11,481 nucleotides of DNA from an uncultured Lachnospiraceae bacterium (lineage in GTDB: Bacteria > Bacillota > Clostridia > Lachnospirales > Lachnospiraceae): assembly GCA_910577765.1 (NCBI GenBank), contig CAJTOV010000119.1:1-11481 (forward strand), read 5' to 3'. Position numbers and translations under genes: made by a program. Of the stretch, positions 1 through 4,655 are shown in pieces. The notes under the pieces are model-generated. The model was not told the origin of the DNA, did no database searches, and saw only the letters and a list, made by a program, of their open reading frames with translations. Each line of letters opens with the position of its first letter. The stretch's first letter is position 1.

Positions 1-134
1 GACCGAAACGGAGTGTAGAGGGCCGTATGCCCGCGGCCGCTGGGTTTTCTTACGGTCAGCGCGGTAAACGCGCAGACCTGTCTGAACTGTTACGAAAATC
101 CAGCAGAAAACCGCTTTTCCATCGGAAAAACCAG
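1..134. other. Upstream non-coding stretch with a GC-rich hairpin
   Basis: I recognise no gene here. A short open frame starts at 27, but it runs through the promoter and into rpmG in another frame, so it is not credible. The one clear structure is an inverted repeat: arms 54-63 and 69-78 pair over ten positions with a single A-A mismatch around a five-base loop (GTAAA). No T run follows, so it is not a typical terminator. It may belong to the 3' end of the preceding transcript, which lies outside the window. Confidence 0.4.
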
Positions 135-163
135 TTGACGTCACCTTGTGATTATGGTATAGT
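135..163 (+). promoter_or_regulatory. Sigma-A type promoter for rpmG-secE-nusG
   Basis: TTGACG at 135-140 and TATAGT at 158-163 are separated by exactly 17 bases. A TG at 155-156 gives an extended -10 element (TGGTATAGT). Transcription would begin near 170, leaving a leader of about 80 nt before rpmG. This is the only strong promoter seen ahead of the secE-nusG group. Identification rests on consensus match and position. Confidence 0.8.
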
Positions 164-185
164 AATGTGGCGATGGAAGAAGTTA

Positions 186-220
186 GGTCTTTTTTTTATG
201 CGCAAAATTAAAAAAAGACC
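186..220 (+). other. Perfect hairpin in the rpmG leader
   Basis: The arms GGTCTTTTTTT (186-196) and AAAAAAAGACC (210-220) are perfectly complementary over 11 bases around a 13-base loop. The hairpin lies between the promoter and the rpmG ribosome binding site (GGAGG, 240-244). The stem is mostly A-U and no T run follows, so termination is unlikely. It could shape mRNA stability or L33 translation, but the sequence does not show which. Confidence 0.5.
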
Positions 221-252
221 GGCGAAAAAGAAAACAAGTGGAGGTGGAAGTC

Positions 253-402
253 GTGCGCACAAGAATTACACTGGCATGTACAGAATGTAAGCAGCGGAAT
301 TACAACATGACGAAGGATAAGAAGACCCATCCGGACCGCATGGAAACCAAGAAGTATTGCAGATTCTGCAAGACTCATACTTTGCACAAAGAGACCAAGT
401 AA
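253..402 (+). CDS. 50S ribosomal protein L33
   Basis: The reading frame starts with GTG and encodes 49 residues, the usual size of bacterial L33, a small protein of the large ribosomal subunit near the exit-site tRNA. It begins VRTRITLACTEC and ends HTLHKETK, a typical L33 layout. Two CxxC pairs (C9/C12 and C37/C40) identify the zinc-binding form. GGAGG at 240-244 lies eight bases before the GTG and sets the start. The stop overlaps the AAGGAG of secE, so the two genes are tightly coupled. The order rpmG-secE-nusG is the standard Firmicutes arrangement. Confidence 0.95.
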   Translation: MRTRITLACTECKQRNYNMTKDKKTHPDRMETKKYCRFCKTHTLHKETK

Positions 403-414
403 GGAGTGTGAAAG

Positions 415-618
415 ATGAGCGAGACTACAGGCACCGCGAAAGCTCCGAAGAAGAGCTTTTTCAAGGGTTTAAAAGCTGAGTTCAAAAAGATCGTATGGCC
501 TGACCAGGAGACCGTCGGCAAGCAGACCGTTGTCGTGCTGGCAGTATCCATTGCTCTGGGACTTGTGATTGCAGTCCTGGACTTCATCATCAAATGGGGC
601 CTCAACTTCATTATCTAA
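415..618 (+). CDS. Preprotein translocase subunit SecE
   Basis: A 67-residue protein with the short, single-membrane-span form of SecE found in Gram-positive bacteria. SecE clamps SecY in the SecYEG export channel. Residues 1-20 are a variable, lysine-rich cytosolic tail. The conserved amphipathic segment AEFKKIVWPDQE lies at 21-32 and one hydrophobic membrane helix at roughly 38-58. AAGGAG at 401-406 is eight bases before the ATG and overlaps the rpmG stop codon. nusG follows after 19 bases, so the pair is almost certainly cotranscribed, as in most bacteria. Confidence 0.95.
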   Translation: MSETTGTAKAPKKSFFKGLKAEFKKIVWPDQETVGKQTVVVLAVSIALGLVIAVLDFIIKWGLNFII

Positions 619-637
619 TTAAGGCGAAGGTGATAGC

Positions 638-1153
638 ATGTCAGAAGCAAAGTGGTATGTGGTGCATACCTATTCGGGCTACGAGAACAAGGTGAAATTT
701 GACATTGAGAAGACCATCGAGAACCGTAAGCTCCAGGACCAGATCCTGGCTGTGTCCGTTCCCATGCTGGAAGTGGCAGAGCTTAAGGACGGTGTGGAGA
801 AGCTGGCGGACAAGAAGATGTTCCCAGGCTATGTGCTGATCCATATGATCATGAACGACGAGACATGGTATGTGGTGCGGAACACCCGGGGCGTCACAGG
901 CTTTGTGGGCCCAGGTTCCAAGCCGGTTCCCTTAAGCGATGAGGAGATGGCCAATCTTGGATTTGGCAGGACGCAGGTGGCTGTTGATTTCGAGGTGGGT
1001 GATACTGTGGTGGTTACCGCAGGAGCCTGGAAGGATACGGTGGGCGCCGTCAAGGCAGTCAATGAAGGCAGAAAGACCCTTACGATTCATGTTGAGATGT
1101 TTGGCCGCGAGACACCGGTCGAGCTGAATTTCACGGAAGTCAAGAAAATGTAA
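638..1153 (+). CDS. Transcription termination/antitermination factor NusG
   Basis: A 171-residue NusG, normal for the family without inserts. The N-terminal NGN domain that contacts RNA polymerase runs from about 4 to 105, with WYVVHTYSGYE at 6-16, FPGYV at 62-66 and NTRGVTGFVG at 82-91. The C-terminal KOW domain, from about 118 to the end, contains FEVGDTVVV and FGRETPVEL. It binds ribosomal S10 or Rho in characterised bacteria. The start has an AAGGTG ribosome binding site (627-632). A 141-base gap containing an L1-type RNA site separates it from rplK. Confidence 0.96.
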   Translation: MSEAKWYVVHTYSGYENKVKFDIEKTIENRKLQDQILAVSVPMLEVAELKDGVEKLADKKMFPGYVLIHMIMNDETWYVVRNTRGVTGFVGPGSKPVPLSDEEMANLGFGRTQVAVDFEVGDTVVVTAGAWKDTVGAVKAVNEGRKTLTIHVEMFGRETPVELNFTEVKKM

Positions 1154-1247
1154 TCCTCCACACGCCCTGCGCTGGAGCTTACAGGAAACAGAGAATGGCC
1201 GGGACACCGGCTGGGGCGCGCCGTCTGTGGATGAGCGGCAGGCCGCC
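1154..1247 (+). other. nusG-rplK spacer with small hairpins
   Basis: This GC-rich spacer holds no gene or convincing promoter. A small hairpin is visible at 1198-1211 (GCCGG and CCGGC around GACA), and another weak one at 1235-1246 (GCGG and CCGC around a four-base loop). No T run follows either, so transcription probably continues from nusG into rplK. The spacer leads into the L1-type regulatory hairpin at 1248-1276. Confidence 0.4.
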
Positions 1248-1276
1248 CGTGGGAGGGACATCCCCGACATTACCAC
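1248..1276 (+). promoter_or_regulatory. L1-binding type mRNA operator before rplK
   Basis: An outer stem GTGG (1249-1252) pairs with CCAC (1273-1276). An inner stem GGG (1255-1257) pairs with CCC (1262-1264) around the loop ACAT. The asymmetric interior loop has GA on the 5' side and CGACATTA on the 3' side. Two short helices around an asymmetric purine-rich loop resemble the known L1 target on 23S rRNA and L11-operon mRNA, where L1 represses its own operon. The motif ends three bases before the rplK ribosome binding site, so bound L1 would block initiation. A second copy precedes rplA with 27 of 29 bases identical. Assignment to L1 is inferred from position and structure. Confidence 0.7.
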
Positions 1277-1294
1277 AATAAGGAGGTCATTATT

Positions 1295-1720
1295 ATGGCA
1301 AAGAAAGTAACTGGTTACATCAAATTACAGATTCCGGCAGGCAAGGCTACCCCGGCACCGCCAGTAGGTCCGGCGCTGGGTCAGCATGGCGTCAATATCG
1401 TGCAGTTCACCAAGGAATTCAACGCAAGAACCGCTGACCAGGGAGACCTGATCATTCCCGTGGTGATTACCGTATACGCAGACAGAAGCTTCAGCTTCAT
1501 TACCAAGACGCCGCCGGCAGCCGTTCTGTTAAAGAAAGCATGCAAGATCAAATCTGGTTCCGCAACCCCGAACAAGACGAAGGTAGCAGCCATCTCCAAA
1601 GCAGATCTCCAGAAGATCGCCGAGACCAAGATGCCTGACTTAAACGCAGCAAGCCTGGAAGCAGCCATGAGCATGATCGCAGGTACTGCAAGAAGCATGG
1701 GCATTACGGTAGAAGATTAG
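1295..1720 (+). CDS. 50S ribosomal protein L11
   Basis: A 141-residue L11, full length for the family. It binds 23S rRNA at the GTPase-associated centre and, in characterised bacteria, is needed for RelA sensing of uncharged tRNA. The N-terminal domain contains the conserved IPAGKATPAPPVGPALGQ (13-30). The C-terminal rRNA-binding domain, from about 70, ends with the signature GTARSMGI (130-137). AAGGAGGT at 1280-1287 is seven bases upstream of the ATG. The preceding L1-type hairpin suggests translational feedback by L1. Confidence 0.97.
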   Translation: MAKKVTGYIKLQIPAGKATPAPPVGPALGQHGVNIVQFTKEFNARTADQGDLIIPVVITVYADRSFSFITKTPPAAVLLKKACKIKSGSATPNKTKVAAISKADLQKIAETKMPDLNAASLEAAMSMIAGTARSMGITVED

Positions 1721-1829
1721 TGTACCGGCAGCGGCGCCCGGGCAGGGGCCGTTTACCGTGGCCGGAAGCATTTTTCCTTTACCGGAAAGCAGGCCGGCGG
1801 GATACTGACTGAGAGATGAAGAATATAGA
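1721..1829 (+). other. rplK-rplA spacer
   Basis: This spacer is non-coding. It is GC-rich at its 5' end, with short self-complementary stretches such as TTTCC (1773-1777) against GGAAA (1784-1788). None is followed by a T run, and I see no good promoter. It probably functions as readthrough mRNA leading to the second L1-type hairpin. It is longer than the few tens of bases often found between these two genes. Confidence 0.35.
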
Positions 1830-1858
1830 CGTGGGAGGGACATCCCCGACAACACCAC
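1830..1858 (+). promoter_or_regulatory. Second L1-binding type mRNA operator, before rplA
   Basis: This repeats the motif before rplK with only two substitutions, both in the 3' side of the interior loop. GTGG (1831-1834) pairs with CCAC (1855-1858). GGG (1837-1839) pairs with CCC (1844-1846) around ACAT. The outer stem ends two bases before AGGAGG (1860-1865), so occupancy would mask the rplA ribosome binding site. The stems are kept while only loop bases differ, which fits selection on an RNA structure. L1 as the ligand is inferred. Confidence 0.7.
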
Positions 1859-1873
1859 TAGGAGGTTATGAAT

Positions 1874-2569
1874 ATGAAACGTGGAAAAAGATATGTGGAG
1901 GCGGCTAAATCCGTAGACCGCGCTACTCTGTATGATGCAGCAGATGCAATCGCACTGGTGAAGAAGAATGCGGTTGCAAAATTTGATGAGACCATTGAAG
2001 CCCATATCCGTACCGGCTGTGACGGACGTCATGCAGACCAGCAGATCCGTGGCGCAGTGGTTCTGCCCCATGGTACCGGTAAGGTGGTCAGAATCCTGGT
2101 ATTCGCAAAGGGGGTCAAGGCTGACGAGGCCCAGGCAGCCGGTGCGGATTACGTAGGAGCCGAGGAGCTGATCCCGAAGATCCAGAACGAAGGCTGGCTG
2201 GATTTCGACGTGGTAGTGGCTACCCCGGACATGATGGGCGTCGTAGGACGTCTGGGCCGTATCCTGGGACCCAAGGGCCTGATGCCCAACCCCAAGGCCG
2301 GCACCGTCACCATGGACGTGACCAAGGCGATCAAAGATATCAAAGCCGGTAAGATCGAGTACAGACTCGACAAGACCAACATCATCCATGTGCCAGTGGG
2401 TAAAGCTTCTTTTGAAGCAGAAAAATTAGCGGACAACTTCCAGACGCTTATGGATGCGATTGTCAAGGCAAAACCCTCCACCCTGAAGGGCGCCTACTTA
2501 AAGAGCGTCACCCTGACCTCCACCATGGGGCCCGGCGTGAAGCTGAATGTGGCAAAGCTGATGAATTAA
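1874..2569 (+). CDS. 50S ribosomal protein L1
   Basis: L1 of the ribosomal L1 stalk, 231 residues from this start. An ATG two codons upstream (1868) is only two bases from AGGAGG. The ATG at 1874 has the normal eight-base spacing and yields the typical N-terminus MKRGKRYVEAAK. Domain I is formed by the two ends of the chain and domain II by the middle, roughly 66-158. The family signature LGPKGLMPNPKAGTV lies at 131-145. Residues Q57-G70 carry the conserved QIRGAVVLPHGTG segment. In other bacteria L1 is also the repressor of this operon, and the two upstream hairpins fit that role. Confidence 0.97.
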   Translation: MKRGKRYVEAAKSVDRATLYDAADAIALVKKNAVAKFDETIEAHIRTGCDGRHADQQIRGAVVLPHGTGKVVRILVFAKGVKADEAQAAGADYVGAEELIPKIQNEGWLDFDVVVATPDMMGVVGRLGRILGPKGLMPNPKAGTVTMDVTKAIKDIKAGKIEYRLDKTNIIHVPVGKASFEAEKLADNFQTLMDAIVKAKPSTLKGAYLKSVTLTSTMGPGVKLNVAKLMN

Positions 2570-2571
2570 GC

Positions 2572-2600
2572 TTGACAATCCGCATAGAATATGCTATTGT
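2572..2600 (+). promoter_or_regulatory. Promoter for rplJ-rplL
   Basis: TTGACA (2572-2577) and TATTGT (2595-2600) are spaced by 17 bases. A TG at 2592-2593 makes an extended -10. The -35 element begins two bases after the rplA stop codon. Transcription would start near 2607, directly before the L10 leader structure, which is how rplJ operons are arranged in many Firmicutes. Confidence 0.75.
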
Positions 2601-2610
2601 ATCAAAGTAT

Positions 2611-2690
2611 GGACTGCCGAAGACAGCAGGTGCCGCAAGGCATAAGATAGTAACGCCTGCCGAGGATGTTAGTAATCATAAGATGATTAT
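2611..2690 (+). ncRNA. L10-type ribosomal protein leader RNA
   Basis: The region carries the hallmark L10 leader: GCCGAAGACAGCAGGTGCC followed later by GCCTGCCGAGG. GCAGG (2626-2630) pairs with CCTGC (2656-2660). Inside it TGCC (2631-2634) and GGCA (2639-2642) close a GCAA (GNRA) tetraloop. The 13 unpaired bases at 2643-2655 form the asymmetric bulge expected of the kink-turn bound by the L10(L12)4 complex. A second hairpin follows (TAATCAT 2673-2679 with ATGATTA 2683-2689). It is followed by an intrinsic terminator, so feedback control of rplJ-rplL is likely. Recognition is from the remembered family consensus. Confidence 0.85.
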
Positions 2691-2694
2691 AGAG

Positions 2695-2727
2695 CCTCTC
2701 CGTCTCCGCGCGGGGAGGTTTTCTTTT
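2695..2727 (+). terminator. Attenuator terminator in the rplJ leader
   Basis: CCTCTCCG (2695-2702) pairs with CGGGGAGG (2711-2718), with one G-U pair and an eight-base loop. It is followed by TTTTCTTTT (2719-2727). Placed between the L10 leader and rplJ, this is a classic intrinsic terminator. GAGG at 2662-2665, just 3' of the L10-binding stem, can pair with CCTC at 2695-2698, which offers an antiterminator when L10 is not bound. Confidence 0.8.
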
Positions 2728-2887
2728 CCAGCACACCAGACACGCGCCGGCGGCGCGTTCCATGGTTTACTCGGCATACCCAGAACAGTGACAGCCTGAC
2801 GGTTTCCCGTTCTGCCGGAATGTACCGGCAGGACACACCGGACATCCGCCGGACTGTTGCGAAAAATAAAACAGGAGGAAGATATTC
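2728..2887 (+). other. rplJ 5' leader downstream of the attenuator
   Basis: This 160-base stretch holds no gene. The clearest structure is a hairpin with arms 2809-2818 and 2825-2834: ten base pairs including one G-U, closed by AATGTA. No T run follows it. It sits about 40 bases before the rplJ ribosome binding site (AGGAGG, 2873-2878). It may be an RNase processing or stability element. Confidence 0.4.
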
Positions 2888-3379
2888 ATGGCAAAAGTTG
2901 AGTTGAAACAGCCGGTCGTTGCTGAGATCGCTGAGCTTCTGAACGGTGCCGCTTCCGTAGTGGCAGTGGACTACCGCGGTCTGACCGTTGCCCAGGATAC
3001 AGAGCTGCGTAAGCAGTTGAGAGCTGCTGGTATTGTATATAAAGTATACAAGAACACCATGATCAGACGTGCGGCTGAAGGAACCGATTATGCGGCCCTG
3101 GACCCGAATCTGGAAGGACCTACTGCCATTGCAGTCTCCAAGGACGATGCGACGGCTCCCGCAAGAATGCTGGCTGAGTTCGCCAAGAAGGCAGATAAGC
3201 TGGAGATGAAGGGCGGTATTGTAGAGGGTACCTATTACGATGCCAAGGGCATCCAGGTGATCGCCACCATCCCGTCCAGGGAAGTGCTTCTGGGACGGCT
3301 GCTGGGAAGCATGCAGTCTCCGGTTACCAACTTCGCCCGTGTGCTTAACCAGATCGCTGAGAAGCAGGGCGAGGCGTAA
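2888..3379 (+). CDS. 50S ribosomal protein L10
   Basis: A 163-residue L10, which anchors L7/L12 dimers to the large subunit. It begins MAKVELKQPVV and has the conserved VAVDYRGLTV (25-34), KVYKNTMIRRA (52-62) and a GPTAIAVS segment (102-109). The C-terminal helical tail (ASP/ASN-rich LNQIAEKQGEA end) is where L7/L12 dimers bind. AGGAGG at 2873-2878 is nine bases upstream. It is followed 65 bases later by rplL, so the two are cotranscribed from the promoter at 2572-2600. Confidence 0.96.
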   Translation: MAKVELKQPVVAEIAELLNGAASVVAVDYRGLTVAQDTELRKQLRAAGIVYKVYKNTMIRRAAEGTDYAALDPNLEGPTAIAVSKDDATAPARMLAEFAKKADKLEMKGGIVEGTYYDAKGIQVIATIPSREVLLGRLLGSMQSPVTNFARVLNQIAEKQGEA

Positions 3380-3444
3380 GATATTTTCCCTATCTTACAC
3401 AAAGACAGGATAAGAACAAAAATTAATAAATGGAGGAAATCAAA

Positions 3445-3819
3445 ATGGCAAAGTTGACTACTGCTGAGTTTATCGAAGCTATCAAGGAATTATCCGTACT
3501 GGAACTGAACGAGTTGGTAAAAGCCTGCGAGGAAGAGTTCGGCGTGTCCGCAGCAGCAGGCGTAGTGGTTGCAGCAGCAGCCGGCCCGGCTGAGGCAGCT
3601 GAGGAGAAGACCGAGTTTGACGTAGAGCTGACCGAGGTTGGCCCCAACAAGGTTAAGGTCATTAAGGTGGTACGTGAAGCTACCGGCCTGGGCTTAAAGG
3701 AAGCCAAGGACGTAGTTGACAGCGCTCCGAAGGTCGTGAAGGAAGCTGCTTCCAAGGAAGAGGCTGAGTCCATCAAGGCTAAGCTGGAGGCTGAGGGTGC
3801 AAAGGTTACCCTGAAGTAA
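3445..3819 (+). CDS. 50S ribosomal protein L7/L12
   Basis: A 124-residue L7/L12, the stalk protein that recruits translation GTPases. An in-frame ATG 15 bases upstream lies before the ribosome binding site, so the start is the ATG at 3445, eight bases after GGAGG (3432-3436), giving MAKLTTAEFIEAI. The dimerisation domain is 1-35, an Ala/Gly-rich hinge is 36-54, and the C-terminal factor-binding domain is 55-124 with GLGLKEAKDVVD at 81-92. In most relatives rpoB follows; here it does not. Confidence 0.97.
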   Translation: MAKLTTAEFIEAIKELSVLELNELVKACEEEFGVSAAAGVVVAAAAGPAEAAEEKTEFDVELTEVGPNKVKVIKVVREATGLGLKEAKDVVDSAPKVVKEAASKEEAESIKAKLEAEGAKVTLK

Positions 3820-4052
3820 TAAAAAAGATCAGGGGCAGCAGGCCGGGAAGACCCGGACGGCTGCGGTCAGGGGGGATATTCTTTCCCAGGATAACCCGCC
3901 GGAGGATATTCCCCATATGGGACCCGTCATCTGGTCCGTGCCGGCAGACAGCCGGCACCAGCCAGAGGGGCCTGGAAGAGTATCCCCATACTCAGATCGT
4001 ATAGGAAACAAAAAGTTCGTAGAAATTTCGTAAATATGAAAGCCGAATTTGC
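3820..4052 (+). other. rplL-csp spacer with GC-rich hairpins
   Basis: This 233-base stretch holds no convincing gene. It has three hairpins. CCGGG/CCCGG (3843-3847 and 3852-3856) encloses AAGA. GTGCCGGC/GCCGGCAC (3938-3945 and 3951-3958) is a perfect eight-pair stem around AGACA, extended outward by CTGG/CCAG (3931-3934 and 3962-3965). GAGTAT/ATACTC (3978-3983 and 3988-3993) encloses CCCC. GGATATTC occurs twice (3874 and 3904). None of the stems is followed by a T run, so there is no clear intrinsic terminator for the rplJ-rplL transcript. Confidence 0.5.
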
Positions 4053-4081
4053 TTGACACAATCATACGTGAATGGTACAAT
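4053..4081 (+). promoter_or_regulatory. Promoter for the cold-shock gene
   Basis: TTGACA (4053-4058) and TACAAT (4076-4081) are spaced by 17 bases, with TG at 4073-4074 making an extended -10. Transcription would begin near 4088, giving a leader of about 127 nt before the csp start codon. Long leaders are typical of cold-inducible csp genes. Confidence 0.85.
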
Positions 4082-4110
4082 ACAATTGTATTCTGGAATG
4101 AGCTTTTGAT

Positions 4111-4169
4111 TCACATATTTTTGTAAGTCATGAAGTCCTTTCATGTTTTACAAAAATATGTGATTTTTT
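4111..4169 (+). terminator. Long hairpin plus T run in the csp leader (putative attenuator)
   Basis: Arms 4111-4126 and 4148-4163 are perfectly complementary over 16 bases. Inside, CATGAA (4129-4134) pairs with TTCATG (4140-4145) around GTCCT, so the full stem spans about 24 positions with one G-U and one U-U. Six T residues follow at 4164-4169. This has the form of an intrinsic terminator, placed between promoter and gene. It could end a short RNA or act as a conditional attenuator. The stem is A-U rich in its lower part, so temperature could influence it. Confidence 0.65.
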
Positions 4170-4214
4170 GGTTCTGTACAAAATATATAAATAATTTTTT
4201 TAGGAGGTACTGGT

Positions 4215-4421
4215 ATGAATAACGGTACAGTAAAATGGTTCAACGCTACTAAAGGTTACGGCTTCATCACCAACGACGCTACAGGAGAAGAGGTATTCGT
4301 ACATTTTTCCGGCATCGTGGCTGATGGCTACAAGACTCTGGAGGATGGTCAGAAGGTTGTCTTCGACACCACCGAAGGAAACCGCGGCATGCAGGCTGTG
4401 AACGTAAAGGTAGTGGCTTAA
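4215..4421 (+). CDS. csp: CspA-family cold-shock protein
   Basis: A 68-residue single cold-shock domain, the normal size for CspA/CspB proteins, which bind single-stranded RNA and DNA and act as RNA chaperones. It starts MNNGTVKWFNATKGYGFI. RNP1 (KGYGFI, 13-18) and RNP2 (VFVHF, 27-31) carry the aromatic residues that stack on nucleic acid. AGGAGGT at 4202-4208 is six bases from the ATG. It is a single-gene unit with its own promoter, a structured leader and a terminator at 4475-4504. The exact paralogue (cspA, B, C or D) cannot be told from sequence alone. Confidence 0.95.
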   Translation: MNNGTVKWFNATKGYGFITNDATGEEVFVHFSGIVADGYKTLEDGQKVVFDTTEGNRGMQAVNVKVVA

Positions 4422-4474
4422 ATCGGATTGGGAATTGGGGTCAGGTGGGTTTTCAATTGAATAAGTGAACCAGG

Positions 4475-4504
4475 AGACTGTCGCATCGATGTGACAGTCT
4501 TTTT
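4475..4504 (+). terminator. Intrinsic terminator of csp
   Basis: AGACTGTCGCA (4475-4485) pairs with TGTGACAGTCT (4490-4500) over 11 positions with one G-U pair around a TCGA loop. It is followed by TTTT (4501-4504). This is a textbook intrinsic terminator 53 bases after the csp stop codon and marks the end of the conserved half. Confidence 0.93.
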
Positions 4505-4512
4505 AGCATTCA

Positions 4513-4539
4513 GGGGGGAATGAGGGGCTGGGGAGAGGG
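4513..4539 (+). other. Potential G-quadruplex motif
   Basis: Four guanine tracts lie on the plus strand at 4513-4518, 4524-4527, 4530-4533 and 4537-4539, with loops of five, two and three bases. This satisfies the usual G3+N1-7 pattern. It sits between the csp terminator and repeat A. For the minus-strand ATPase-nuclease gene the tracts would be on the template strand, downstream of its stop codon. Formation is inferred from sequence only. Confidence 0.45.
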
Positions 4540-4540
4540 C

Positions 4541-4600
4541 GGTTTCCACATGGGGAGGAGGCCCGATGCTTCTTGTCCGGCATAGCCGGACAAGAAGATG
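4541..4600 (-). repeat. Repeat A: hairpin repeat downstream of the ATPase-nuclease gene
   Basis: Read on the minus strand, this matches repeat B. The shared blocks are ATCTTCTTG, CAAGAAGCATCGGGC and, past a few changes, ATGTGGAAA. It contains a perfect 13-pair stem with a three-base loop (4569-4581 and 4585-4597). The outer CTTCTTG/CAAGAAG is conserved with B while the upper stem differs in bases but stays paired. It lies about 55 bases past the stop of the minus-strand gene and is inverted relative to B. It has no T run, so it is not a standard terminator. Confidence 0.7.
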
Positions 4601-4655
4601 TCCCCCGTGAACAGTGGCGCTTTATACATTGCCAGTGACCCGTTGTCCGGTTTTC

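Noticed and set aside
27..290. Open frame of 87 codons upstream of rpmG
   Set aside because: It runs through a strong promoter and hairpin, overlaps rpmG in another frame, has no ribosome binding site, and its Lys/Arg-rich translation resembles no family.
2572..2799. Open frame of 75 codons after rplA
   Set aside because: It coincides with a promoter, the L10 leader and an attenuator, which explain the sequence better. It has no ribosome binding site.
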